Positions 7,358 to 14,321 of a stretch of 14,409 nucleotides of DNA are shown piece after piece (position 1 is the stretch's first letter; each line of letters begins with the position of its first letter). The position numbers were made by a program, and so were the translations under genes. The stretch is from Clostridiales bacterium (lineage in GTDB: Bacteria > Bacillota > Clostridia > Oscillospirales > Oscillospiraceae): contig DQDL01000059.1 in the NCBI GenBank assembly GCA_003533405.1, positions 1 to 14,409 of the forward strand, written 5' to 3'. A model generated the notes under the pieces. That model was not told the DNA's origin. It saw nothing but the letters and a program-made list of their open reading frames with translations, and did no database searches.

Positions 7358-8155
7358 ATGAAAAATATGAAGAAGATATATCTTTCGCCGTCGGATCAGG
7401 TGCGCAACATCTATGCCTACGGCGACACGAACGAGGCGGTGCAGTGCCGCAAAATAGCGTCTGCCTGCAAGGCGGCGCTCGAGCGAAACGGCTTTGCCGT
7501 GCGCACGAATTTTGAAGACGGCACGAACGCCATGTACACCCGAGTGGCCGAATCGAACACCTGGGGTGCGGATCTGCACCTGTGCATCCACACCAACGCC
7601 GGCGGCGGCAAGGGCGCAGAGGCGTACATTCTCGATAAGAGCGAACGCCGCCTTGCCGCAGCGCAGCCTATCTACGACGAGGTCAGGGCGATAGCGCCCT
7701 ACGGCTCGTCAAGGGGCGTGAAAACCGCCCGCTACTACGAGCTGCGCTACACCACGGGCATGTGCGTGTATCTCGAGGTCGATTTCCACGACAACGCCGA
7801 GATAGCAAAGTGGATAGTGAACAACACGACCGCCATCGGCGAGGCGATAGCAAAGGGCGTGTGCCGCTGCTTCGGCGTGGGCTTTGACGGCGCAAAAACC
7901 GAGGAAAAGCCCCCTGTGCGCACGACCGAGGTCGCACTTGAGGTGCTGCGCCGCGGAAGCGCCGGAGCGCAGGTCAAAACGCTCCAGCGGCTTTTGAAAC
8001 AGTTAGGCTACAAGGACGAAAGCGGTCGTGTCCTGTCGATCGACGGCCGCTTCGGCCCCGCCACGGACTACGCCGTCCGCAAATTCCAGAAAAACCGCCT
8101 TAACGGCTCCGACGGCATAGTGGGAGCAAAAACTTGGGATAAGCTTTTGAAATAA
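7358..8155 (+). CDS. N-acetylmuramoyl-L-alanine amidase (Amidase_3) with PG-binding domain
   Basis: A 265-residue endolysin-like amidase that would cleave the bond between N-acetylmuramic acid and L-alanine in peptidoglycan. Residues 5-175 are Amidase_3-like. TNE (about 24-26), CIHTNA (about 75-80) and YLEVDFHD (about 134-141) supply the usual Glu, His and catalytic Glu. The canonical first zinc ligand, in DPGHGG, is replaced by LSPSDQ near residue 9, as I recall from a clostridial prophage subfamily. Residues ~195-263 form a PG_binding_1 domain (DGRFGPATDYAVRKFQ). There is no signal peptide, consistent with holin-dependent export. The start is ATG 7358 after GAGAGGTGA. It pairs functionally with the upstream holin. 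Confidence 0.92.
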   Translation: MKNMKKIYLSPSDQVRNIYAYGDTNEAVQCRKIASACKAALERNGFAVRTNFEDGTNAMYTRVAESNTWGADLHLCIHTNAGGGKGAEAYILDKSERRLAAAQPIYDEVRAIAPYGSSRGVKTARYYELRYTTGMCVYLEVDFHDNAEIAKWIVNNTTAIGEAIAKGVCRCFGVGFDGAKTEEKPPVRTTEVALEVLRRGSAGAQVKTLQRLLKQLGYKDESGRVLSIDGRFGPATDYAVRKFQKNRLNGSDGIVGAKTWDKLLK

Positions 8156-8169
8156 AAGCTTATCCCAAG
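8133..8169 (+). repeat. Perfect 16-bp inverted repeat over the amidase stop codon
   Basis: Arms 8133-8148 and 8154-8169 are perfectly complementary around a 5-nt loop. The amidase TAA (8153-8155) lies at the loop/3'-arm junction, so the 5' arm is coding. No T-tract follows, so on its own it is not a classic terminator. It may protect the mRNA 3' end or impede ribosomes at termination. Confidence 0.85.
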
Positions 8170-8177
8170 CAGCTAAG

Positions 8178-8270
8178 TTTCAATACGCTTTTAAGCTTCC
8201 ACTAACCGATTTTGCGGTGTCCCGACCTGTGAGTACAAGCTAGAGTTTAGCCTGTACATCAACCTATCGG
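8178..8270 (+). repeat. Interspersed ~92-bp repeat, copy B
   Basis: It begins TTTCAATACGCTTTTAAGC and ends CATCAACCTATCGG, close to the consensus shared with copies A and C, and has the same orientation. In this copy the internal hairpin has been recruited into a terminator-like structure. Confidence 0.8.
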
Positions 8271-8286
8271 GACACTGCAATTTTTT
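8213..8286 (+). terminator. Probable terminator of the amidase transcript
   Basis: A 13-bp stem (8213-8225 with 8267-8279, one G-T wobble) is followed by AATTTTTT (8279-8286). The 41-nt loop contains a second short stem, GTACA 8233-8237 with TGTAC 8253-8257. The large loop is unusual for an intrinsic terminator, but the T-run is well placed. Confidence 0.6.
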
Positions 8287-8296
8287 CGCACTTATC

Positions 8297-8472
8297 TTAC
8301 CAACGCAGGGCGTTAAACGGGTGAACTGCAAACTATTCGCAGAGGATTAAACCGCCGCAGCCAAATCGACCGGTGCACCGATACCCCGTACCGGGATTCC
8401 AAAGGGTGGTGCTTAAAATTTTTGTCATCTTGATGGGAGAATGGCTGCACCGAAAGCTCGCATTGCGTTAAG
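8297..8472. other. Foldable non-coding stretch, possible structured RNA
   Basis: The 520-nt gap between the amidase and the first YhgE gene holds copy B, its terminator and this segment. An outer pairing joins AACGCA (8302-8307) to TGCGTT (8464-8469), with flanking CTT/AAG. An inner pairing joins GCAGCCA (8357-8363) to TGGCTGC (8442-8448). Between and inside them are small hairpins (AACGC/GCGTT, CTGC/GCAG, CCCG/CGGG, GCACC/GGTGC). No good coding frame with a ribosome binding site is seen on either strand. Strand and identity are unknown. Confidence 0.35.
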
Positions 8473-8518
8473 ATTCGGGCTGGCGTAGTTGCAAATTGTT
8501 AAAGCGTCCGTTCGCTAT

Positions 8519-8555
8519 TGAAAAAACTTTTCTTTCGGCAAAACAAAGAAAAGTT
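8519..8555 (-). terminator. Minus-strand terminator-like hairpin
   Basis: AACTTTTCTTT (8525-8535) and AAAGAAAAGTT (8545-8555) form a perfect 11-bp stem with a 9-nt loop. Read on the minus strand, it is followed by a run of T. No leftward gene lies to its right, so it would stop antisense transcription or end a small RNA starting inside the YhgE gene. Confidence 0.5.
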
Positions 8556-8637
8556 AATAAATGCCAATATGTCGGCGACTTTTTTTCGATATCTTGTGCA
8601 TTTGGGGAGATTTGTGCGTGCAATCTTGTGAAAAGTT

Positions 8638-8646
8638 TGATAGAAT
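8638..8646 (+). promoter_or_regulatory. Possible extended -10 promoter of the YhgE operon
   Basis: TGATAGAAT (8638-8646) fits an extended -10 box 31 nt before the TTG start. No convincing -35 hexamer is found at the expected distance, so this is tentative. Confidence 0.4.
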
Positions 8647-8677
8647 AAAATGCAAAATATTTTATCAGGGTGATCAC

Positions 8678-10783
8678 TTGAAAAATACTTTTAAATTGTT
8701 CGCAGGTGATGTGCGGGCGATAACGAGGCACTTCTTCGCCTTCGTCATCATTATCGCCATCACGATAATACCCGCACTGTATGCGTGGTTCAATATCTAC
8801 GCCAACTGGGACCCGTACGGGAACACCGGTAATGTCGCCATAGCCATTGCGTCCGATGACAAGGGATACAATGACCGTGACCTCAGCCAAGAGGCCATAG
8901 AGACCATTACGGAGTCCAAAAGCATCAAGTGGGTCGTGATGAACAGCGGCGACGAGGCCAGACAGGCCGTGCGCAGCGGCAAATACTACGCCGCCATCGT
9001 CTTTGCCGACGATTTCAGCCGCCGTATGCTCGACATAAACTACGCCCTTGAAAACAGCGGCGCCGCCATGAGCTTCATCGAGAACACGAAGAAAAACCCC
9101 GTTGCCAACAAGATAGTCGAGACGGCGGCGGAGACCGTGCAGCACTCGGTTCAGGTGCAGTATCTTGACGAGCTGTTCAAGACGGTGCTCAAAAATGTCC
9201 AGCAGGTCGCCGACGAGACAGACCCCGAGAGCACGGTAAATTCGGTCGTTTCGCAGCTGACCACGCTGCGTGACAGCCTGCGCCAGACCGGCACGGCCAT
9301 CGACAGCTTCACGGCCAAAAGCGAGAATATAGATAATCTCTTAAACGGAATCGGCGACACCGCCGGCACGATCGGCAGCCTTGTCGAAAACGGCCAGACC
9401 GGCGTTTCACAGGTGCAGCAGAGCATTGATTCGGCCGCAAACGCCCTCAATGTGCTCGAAAAGGGACTTGACGGCAAGCTGACCGAGATAAACAAGCAGC
9501 TCGACGAGCTGTCGGCGGCGCTCAAGCGTCTTGCCGAGAACAAGAAGCTCATCGAGGCCGGCGAAAAGTGGGATGCGATGCTCGAGGATGCCGAGGACGC
9601 CGCCGGCAAGCTGCACGACCAGCTCACGGCGCTCAAGGACGCTCTGCCCGAGACCTCGGCCACGACCTATGTCCGCTCAACGCTCGACGGGCTCATCCTG
9701 CGCACCGAGCAGCTCCAGTCGCAGCTTAAAATGCTCAAGACCGGCACGCCCGTTTCCGACGCTGCCGCAATTATAGATTCCTGTTCGAATATCGTCAGCA
9801 CTATGGACGATCTGCTCGTTAACACCCTGCAGCCCGCCGTCAAGGCTATGACCGATTCCATGCAGACGCTGCTCAAGTCCATGAGCCCGGTGCTTAGCAG
9901 TCTTTCCGTCACCATCGACGGCATCGCACCCGTTCTGAGCACGACCGGCGACACCGTCAAGGACATTGCCGCCGTTTTAAACCGCCTCAAGGTCGTCACC
10001 GACAAGGGCGCAGATGCGCTCGACGAGGCGCTCGCAAAGATAGATAAGCTCAAGGGCGACGACAAGATAAACGCCCTCATCACGCTGCTCGGCGGCGACA
10101 CGGAAAGCTATGCGGAGTTCCTCGCAGCGCCCGTCAAGGTCGTCGAGAGCGCCGTGTACCCCGTGGGCAGCTACGGCACGGCAATGGCGCCGTTCTACTC
10201 CTGCCTTGCCATCTGGGTCGGCTGCGTTATCCTCGTTGCCATCATCAAGGTCGAGGCCGAGCCCAAGACCCTAAACTATATCACCGAGGGTCAGAAATAC
10301 TGGAGCCGCTGGCTGCTGTTTGCGATAATAAGCCAGCTTCAGGCGGCGGTCATCGTGTTCGGCGATGTGTACCTGCTCCATTGCAGCTGCGACAACCTGC
10401 TTGCGTTCTGGGGCGCCGGTGCGTTCACCTCGCTGGTGTTCATAACGCTCATCTATTCGCTGACGCTTGCCTTCGGCGATATCGGCAAGGCGATAGTCGT
10501 CGTCATCATGGTCGTGCAGATAGCCGGCTCGAGCGGCTCTTACCCCATCGAGCTTCTGCCCGATGTTTTCGGCAGCATCTATGTGTTCTTCCCGTTCCCG
10601 TACGCCATCAACGCCATGCGTGAGGCGCTGTGCGGCTTCTACGGCATGGATTACTGGATCTACATAGGCGAACTCATGATCTTCGGCGCGGTCGGCGTTC
10701 TGGTCGGACGGCTCGTGCGCAAGCCGTTTATCAAGGTCAACGCCTTTGTCGAGCATGAGCTTGAGGAAACGGAGGTGCTGTGA
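8678..10783 (+). CDS. YhgE/Pip-family membrane protein, first paralogue
   Basis: A 701-residue protein of the YhgE/Pip (phage infection protein) family, structurally related to EsaA-like proteins and to ABC-2 membrane domains. The Lactococcus Pip protein is needed for phage adsorption; the cellular function of most members is unknown. One N-terminal TM (about 19-37) leads into LYAWFNI and NWDPYG (43-48), the family signature. A long extracytoplasmic region (about 50-500), largely helical and coiled-coil-like in its middle, follows. Five or so TM segments make up the C-terminus (from ~505). I chose TTG at 8678, four bases after AGGGTGAT, because the residues encoded upstream from 8561 lack a signal and an SD. 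It begins a four-gene overlapping operon. Confidence 0.88.
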   Translation: MKNTFKLFAGDVRAITRHFFAFVIIIAITIIPALYAWFNIYANWDPYGNTGNVAIAIASDDKGYNDRDLSQEAIETITESKSIKWVVMNSGDEARQAVRSGKYYAAIVFADDFSRRMLDINYALENSGAAMSFIENTKKNPVANKIVETAAETVQHSVQVQYLDELFKTVLKNVQQVADETDPESTVNSVVSQLTTLRDSLRQTGTAIDSFTAKSENIDNLLNGIGDTAGTIGSLVENGQTGVSQVQQSIDSAANALNVLEKGLDGKLTEINKQLDELSAALKRLAENKKLIEAGEKWDAMLEDAEDAAGKLHDQLTALKDALPETSATTYVRSTLDGLILRTEQLQSQLKMLKTGTPVSDAAAIIDSCSNIVSTMDDLLVNTLQPAVKAMTDSMQTLLKSMSPVLSSLSVTIDGIAPVLSTTGDTVKDIAAVLNRLKVVTDKGADALDEALAKIDKLKGDDKINALITLLGGDTESYAEFLAAPVKVVESAVYPVGSYGTAMAPFYSCLAIWVGCVILVAIIKVEAEPKTLNYITEGQKYWSRWLLFAIISQLQAAVIVFGDVYLLHCSCDNLLAFWGAGAFTSLVFITLIYSLTLAFGDIGKAIVVVIMVVQIAGSSGSYPIELLPDVFGSIYVFFPFPYAINAMREALCGFYGMDYWIYIGELMIFGAVGVLVGRLVRKPFIKVNAFVEHELEETEVL

Positions 10784-11415
10784 TGAAGAAAAAGTCCAAC
10801 ACCGATAAGCTTTATGCAAAGCTGCTAATATTCGCCGAAGAGCTGCACATGGGCAACAAGCGCCGCATCCGCAACGGCTTTATCAGTCTTGCGGTGCTGC
10901 CGGTGCTGCTCATCATAATAAGACTTCTGACCGACAGCTCCCGTGTCGTGTTCCTTATAATTTGGATACTCACGATGTTTGTCGCAGCGGCGTTTCTCAT
11001 CTTCGTTGCCTATGTCGACAGGCAATTGCAGGATACGCTCAACGAGCTGTCCGAAAGCGAGAAGAAGGAGTTTGACAACCTGCTTGAGATCCGTGGCAGG
11101 TCGGTTGCAAAGCCCCGCAGAAAGCCCGCCGAAAAAGCGCTCGTGAAGGTGGAGCAGGCACCCGAGCCGGCCAAGCCCGAGGCTAAGCCCATCGAAAAGG
11201 CGATAGAAAAGGCGGTCGAAAAGCCCGTTGCATCGGCCGTTGAAAAGGCCGTGGAGCAGGTGGTCGAAAAGGCTGTTGCGCAGGCGGTGGAGAAAGCCGT
11301 TGCGCAGGCTGTCGAAAAGGCGGTCGCTCAGGTGACCGGTCAGGCGGCCGCAGCGGCACAGCAGGCAGTGGAAAATGCACCCGAACAGGCTGACGGAAAG
11401 GCGGATGAGAAATGA
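10783..11415 (+). CDS. Small two-TM protein with four-residue-periodic Ala/Val/Lys/Glu tail
   Basis: A 210-residue protein of unknown function between two YhgE paralogues. ATG at 10783 overlaps the upstream TGA by one base and has GGAGGT six bases before it. A basic N-terminus (about 1-31) precedes two TM helices (about 33-50 and 55-78). A charged helix (QLQDTLNELSESEKKEFDNL) follows, then a basic Pro-rich patch (110-136). Residues 137-187 repeat a four-residue unit of the type EKAV/AQAV about twelve times, and an Ala/Gln-rich end follows. The tail should form one long helix with a valine stripe, suited to oligomerisation or to pairing with the coiled-coil parts of YhgE. That is inference. 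The start and stop overlaps imply translation coupled to both YhgE genes. Confidence 0.8.
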   Translation: MKKKSNTDKLYAKLLIFAEELHMGNKRRIRNGFISLAVLPVLLIIIRLLTDSSRVVFLIIWILTMFVAAAFLIFVAYVDRQLQDTLNELSESEKKEFDNLLEIRGRSVAKPRRKPAEKALVKVEQAPEPAKPEAKPIEKAIEKAVEKPVASAVEKAVEQVVEKAVAQAVEKAVAQAVEKAVAQVTGQAAAAAQQAVENAPEQADGKADEK

Positions 11416-13559
11416 AAAATGTACTCAGTATCTGCAAAAACGACCTCAGCCGTGTGTTCAGCAGCGTCGTCGCCATCGTCGTCGTGCTCGGCCTGTGCGT
11501 CGTGCCATGCCTGTATGCATGGTTCAACATCTTCTCCAACTGGGACCCCTACGGCACGGAATCGACCTCGAGAATAAAGGTCGCCGTCGCCTCCGAGGAT
11601 AAGGGCGAGACCATTCTGGGTCTTGATATCTGCGTGGGCGATCAGGTCATTTCCGCCCTCAAGAGCAATGATCAGATAGGCTGGGTGTTCTCCGACAGCA
11701 CCGAGGAGGCGCTCGATCAGGTGCGCAGCGGCGACTGCTATGCGGCGCTCATCGTGCCCGAGGATTTTACTACCGGCGTTCTGAGTATCCTCCGTGGTGA
11801 CCCGAAGAACCCGGAGCTTAAATACTATGAAAACGAAAAGAAAAACGCCATCGCACCCAAGATAACCGGCAAGGCGCAGACCTCGGTGCAGGAGCAGGTA
11901 AACTCCGTGTTCCTTGAGACTATCGCAGACTCCGCTACCAAGCTCATCTCCGTTGCCGAAGCAAACGGCATAAGCGCCGAAAGCGGCCTTGATAAGATAA
12001 TAAGCGGCGTTAACTCCCTTGCCGATAAGCTCGGCTTTGCCATTGCCACCATCGATTGCTGCACGCAGCTTTCCGACTCGGCGGTGAACCTCATGAGAGC
12101 CACCATCACCCTCATGGGTACGACCGCAAACACGCTCGATTCGACGAAGGATTATCTTAATAAGATAGATAACTCCGCCGACGGCGCAAACGCAAGATAT
12201 TCCGACACGGCCGATGCCGTTACGGCGGCGATCAAGCAGACGGACGCAGAGCTTTCTTCCATGCAGACGAGCATGAAGTCGCTGTTTGGCGATATGAATA
12301 AGTACAACGAGTTCGTCTCGGCAGACCTTGCCTCCCGCATCGCCCTTGTAAAGAGCATGCAGGCAAGCTACTCCGAGATGGCGACGGCGCTTAACAGCGC
12401 AGGCTTCACCACGCTTGCAAATCAGGTGCAGAAGCTGTGCGACCGGCTCGGCGAGCTGTGCTCTAAGCTTGAGAGCTTAAAGACCGCAAACGATGATAAT
12501 CTTGCCGAAATTAAATCGGCGCAGAACGGCGTTCTCGACGAGATAAGCTCCGTCCGCAGCACCCTCAAGACCGTGCAAAAGGCTGTCAACGAGGATCTGA
12601 CCCCCGCCGTCAACAAGACGGTCGATGCCGTGCACACGGCGTCCGACGGTCTGGGCAAGATACTTTCAAATTCCAAGACCGGCCTTAACTCGATATCCAA
12701 AACGCTCGATGCCTATATAAACACCGTGCTTTCGCTCAAAAACGGTCTCGGCGGCGCTAAATCCGCCGCCCAGAGCGCAGTGACCGAGCTCAAGGATGTC
12801 GCCGAGTTTCTGACGGTGTTTAAAAACTCCGACCAGTTCAAGCAGATAATAGAGGCCGTCGACGGCAACGGCGACAAGATAGGCAGCTACCTCGCCTCGC
12901 CCATTCAGTGCGAGACCGTGCGTGAGTACGACATCACCACAAACGGCTCGTGCACCGCACCGTTTTACACCGTGCTTGCGCAGTGGGTCGGTGCTCTGCT
13001 GTGCGCAGTTATGCTCAAAACGCAGGTCGGCCGCAGCTGCCCGATCGAAAAGCCCAATGTGTTTGAGCGCTTCTTCGGGCGCTACGCCCTGTTCTTCCTT
13101 GTCGGCATGGCGCAGGCGCTCATCGTCTCGCTCGGCGATCTGTGGTATGTGAAGATACAATGCCTGTACCCGTTCAAATTCGTGCTGTCGGCAGTGCTGA
13201 CGGGTCTGTGCTTTTCAATGATCAACTATGCGCTCGTATTTGCGCTGGATAATATAGGCATGGCCGTTTCGGTCATCGTCATGGTCGTGCAGGTCGCAGG
13301 TTCGGGCGGCACCTATCCCGTTGAGGTGCTGCCGGAGATATTCCAGGATCTCTATAAGTTCATGCCCTTCCGCTACGCCATGGATGCAATGCGTGAGACT
13401 ATCGGCGGCATGTATGCCAATGTGTATTGGGAAAACATGCTCGTGCTGCTCGGTATGCTGCTCGGCGCCGTCATTCTCGGTATTGCGCTTTATTATCCCT
13501 GCCTCAAGCTTAATAATATGATCACAAAAAGCAAGAACAGGAGTGAAATCATGCTATGA
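11412..13559 (+). CDS. YhgE/Pip-family membrane protein, second paralogue
   Basis: A 715-residue paralogue of the gene at 8678, with LYAWFNI and NWDPYG at identical residue numbers (34-40 and 43-48). One N-terminal TM (about 17-38) is followed by an extracytoplasmic region with several predicted coiled-coil stretches (about 170-500). A C-terminal multi-TM domain (from ~515) contains VVQVAGSGGTYPVEVLPEIF, which parallels VVQIAGSSGSYPIELLPDVF in the first paralogue. ATG 11412 overlaps the previous gene's TGA (ATGA). The two YhgE proteins plus the small protein may form one complex, and the C-terminal fold suggests an exporter-like membrane part. No ATPase is encoded nearby. Confidence 0.9.
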   Translation: MKNVLSICKNDLSRVFSSVVAIVVVLGLCVVPCLYAWFNIFSNWDPYGTESTSRIKVAVASEDKGETILGLDICVGDQVISALKSNDQIGWVFSDSTEEALDQVRSGDCYAALIVPEDFTTGVLSILRGDPKNPELKYYENEKKNAIAPKITGKAQTSVQEQVNSVFLETIADSATKLISVAEANGISAESGLDKIISGVNSLADKLGFAIATIDCCTQLSDSAVNLMRATITLMGTTANTLDSTKDYLNKIDNSADGANARYSDTADAVTAAIKQTDAELSSMQTSMKSLFGDMNKYNEFVSADLASRIALVKSMQASYSEMATALNSAGFTTLANQVQKLCDRLGELCSKLESLKTANDDNLAEIKSAQNGVLDEISSVRSTLKTVQKAVNEDLTPAVNKTVDAVHTASDGLGKILSNSKTGLNSISKTLDAYINTVLSLKNGLGGAKSAAQSAVTELKDVAEFLTVFKNSDQFKQIIEAVDGNGDKIGSYLASPIQCETVREYDITTNGSCTAPFYTVLAQWVGALLCAVMLKTQVGRSCPIEKPNVFERFFGRYALFFLVGMAQALIVSLGDLWYVKIQCLYPFKFVLSAVLTGLCFSMINYALVFALDNIGMAVSVIVMVVQVAGSGGTYPVEVLPEIFQDLYKFMPFRYAMDAMRETIGGMYANVYWENMLVLLGMLLGAVILGIALYYPCLKLNNMITKSKNRSEIML

Positions 13560-14194
13560 TAATAGACTGGAAAGCGCACATCCTGCCCGGGCTCGACCGG
13601 AAATGCGACAGCCATGTCAAGGCTATCCAGCTGATGATCTATGCAAAAAGAGCGGGCATAGATAAGCTGGTCGCAATGCCGTTTTATGAGCCGGGGACCG
13701 ATCTCAGACAGTTCATCGAAATGCGTGACGAGGCCTTCGCCTCCGTCCACGGCGGGGTCGTTGCCGAGGATATGCCGGAGCTCGTGCTCGGCACGGAGTT
13801 TAAGTACGATAAGCAGATCCTCGACACCGACGGTGTGGAGCTTCTGAAGGAAACTCCCGTGCTGCTCGTCGACTTCGGCGGCAAGCTCCCGAGCGACGAG
13901 GAGCTCAAGGCTCTGCACGATTATTTCGGCGACAGGCTCATGGTGTCCGATGCCGATGCTCTCAGCGACGAGGATAAGCTGAGACTCACGAGGCTCGGGT
14001 TCCAATCGGTCGTTGACCTGTCCGAGATCCACCACAGCAAGGACATCAAGAAGCTTCTGCCCTTTGTCGAGAGCGGCTTTGTCCGTGGCTTCGGCGGAGA
14101 TAAGCTCGCCGGCCGGGATCCCTACCGCCACCTCGAAAAAACCAAGCGCCGCATGGGCGAAGGCTTCGAAAAGCTCTGCAAAAAGCTCTGCTGA
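13556..14194 (+). CDS. Degenerate PHP-domain protein, CpsB/YwqE-like
   Basis: A 212-residue protein that resembles CpsB/YwqE-type PHP phosphatases at its start (IDWKAHILPGLD) and in the VLGTEF segment (about 77-82). In active members the first motif reads D-x-H-x-H-ILPG-D; here the first His is Lys (K6) and only H8 remains. The usual TPHH is MPFYEP (41-46), and the late SDAH-type motif is not evident. E81 is kept. Loss of most trinuclear metal ligands suggests no phosphatase activity. ATG 13556 overlaps the YhgE stop (ATGA), with AGGAG 12 bases upstream. It is the last gene of the operon before a terminator. The family assignment is moderate; the operon link with YhgE is what the context adds. 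Confidence 0.68.
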   Translation: MIIDWKAHILPGLDRKCDSHVKAIQLMIYAKRAGIDKLVAMPFYEPGTDLRQFIEMRDEAFASVHGGVVAEDMPELVLGTEFKYDKQILDTDGVELLKETPVLLVDFGGKLPSDEELKALHDYFGDRLMVSDADALSDEDKLRLTRLGFQSVVDLSEIHHSKDIKKLLPFVESGFVRGFGGDKLAGRDPYRHLEKTKRRMGEGFEKLCKKLC

Positions 14195-14196
14195 GC

Positions 14197-14230
14197 AAAA
14201 AACTCCGAACCGTTTGGTTCGGAGTTTTTT
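14197..14230 (+). terminator. Rho-independent terminator of the YhgE operon
   Basis: A perfect 15-bp stem (14197-14211 with 14216-14230) with a GTTT loop ends in six T and starts two bases after the last stop codon. Its A/T flanks make it potentially bidirectional. It marks the end of the four-gene operon. Confidence 0.94.
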
Positions 14231-14319
14231 AATACGCTTGTAAGCTTCCGCTATTCGTTTCTGCGTCGGCTCGACCGGTTGGTGCTCACTAGATCTTAGC
14301 CCGTCCATCAACCTATCGG
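14228..14319 (+). repeat. Interspersed ~92-bp repeat, copy C
   Basis: It begins TTTAATACGCTTGTAAGC and ends CATCAACCTATCGG, overlapping the T-run of the operon terminator. Its 3' half folds on GGTTGGTG (14277-14284) with CATCAACC (14306-14313). It has the same orientation as A and B. Confidence 0.82.
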
Positions 14320-14321
14320 TT

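Noticed and set aside
8561..8677. Extended N-terminus of the first YhgE protein from ATG 8561
   Set aside because: There is no ribosome binding site, the composition is unlike the family, and TTG 8678 has AGGGTGAT and matches the paralogue's start.
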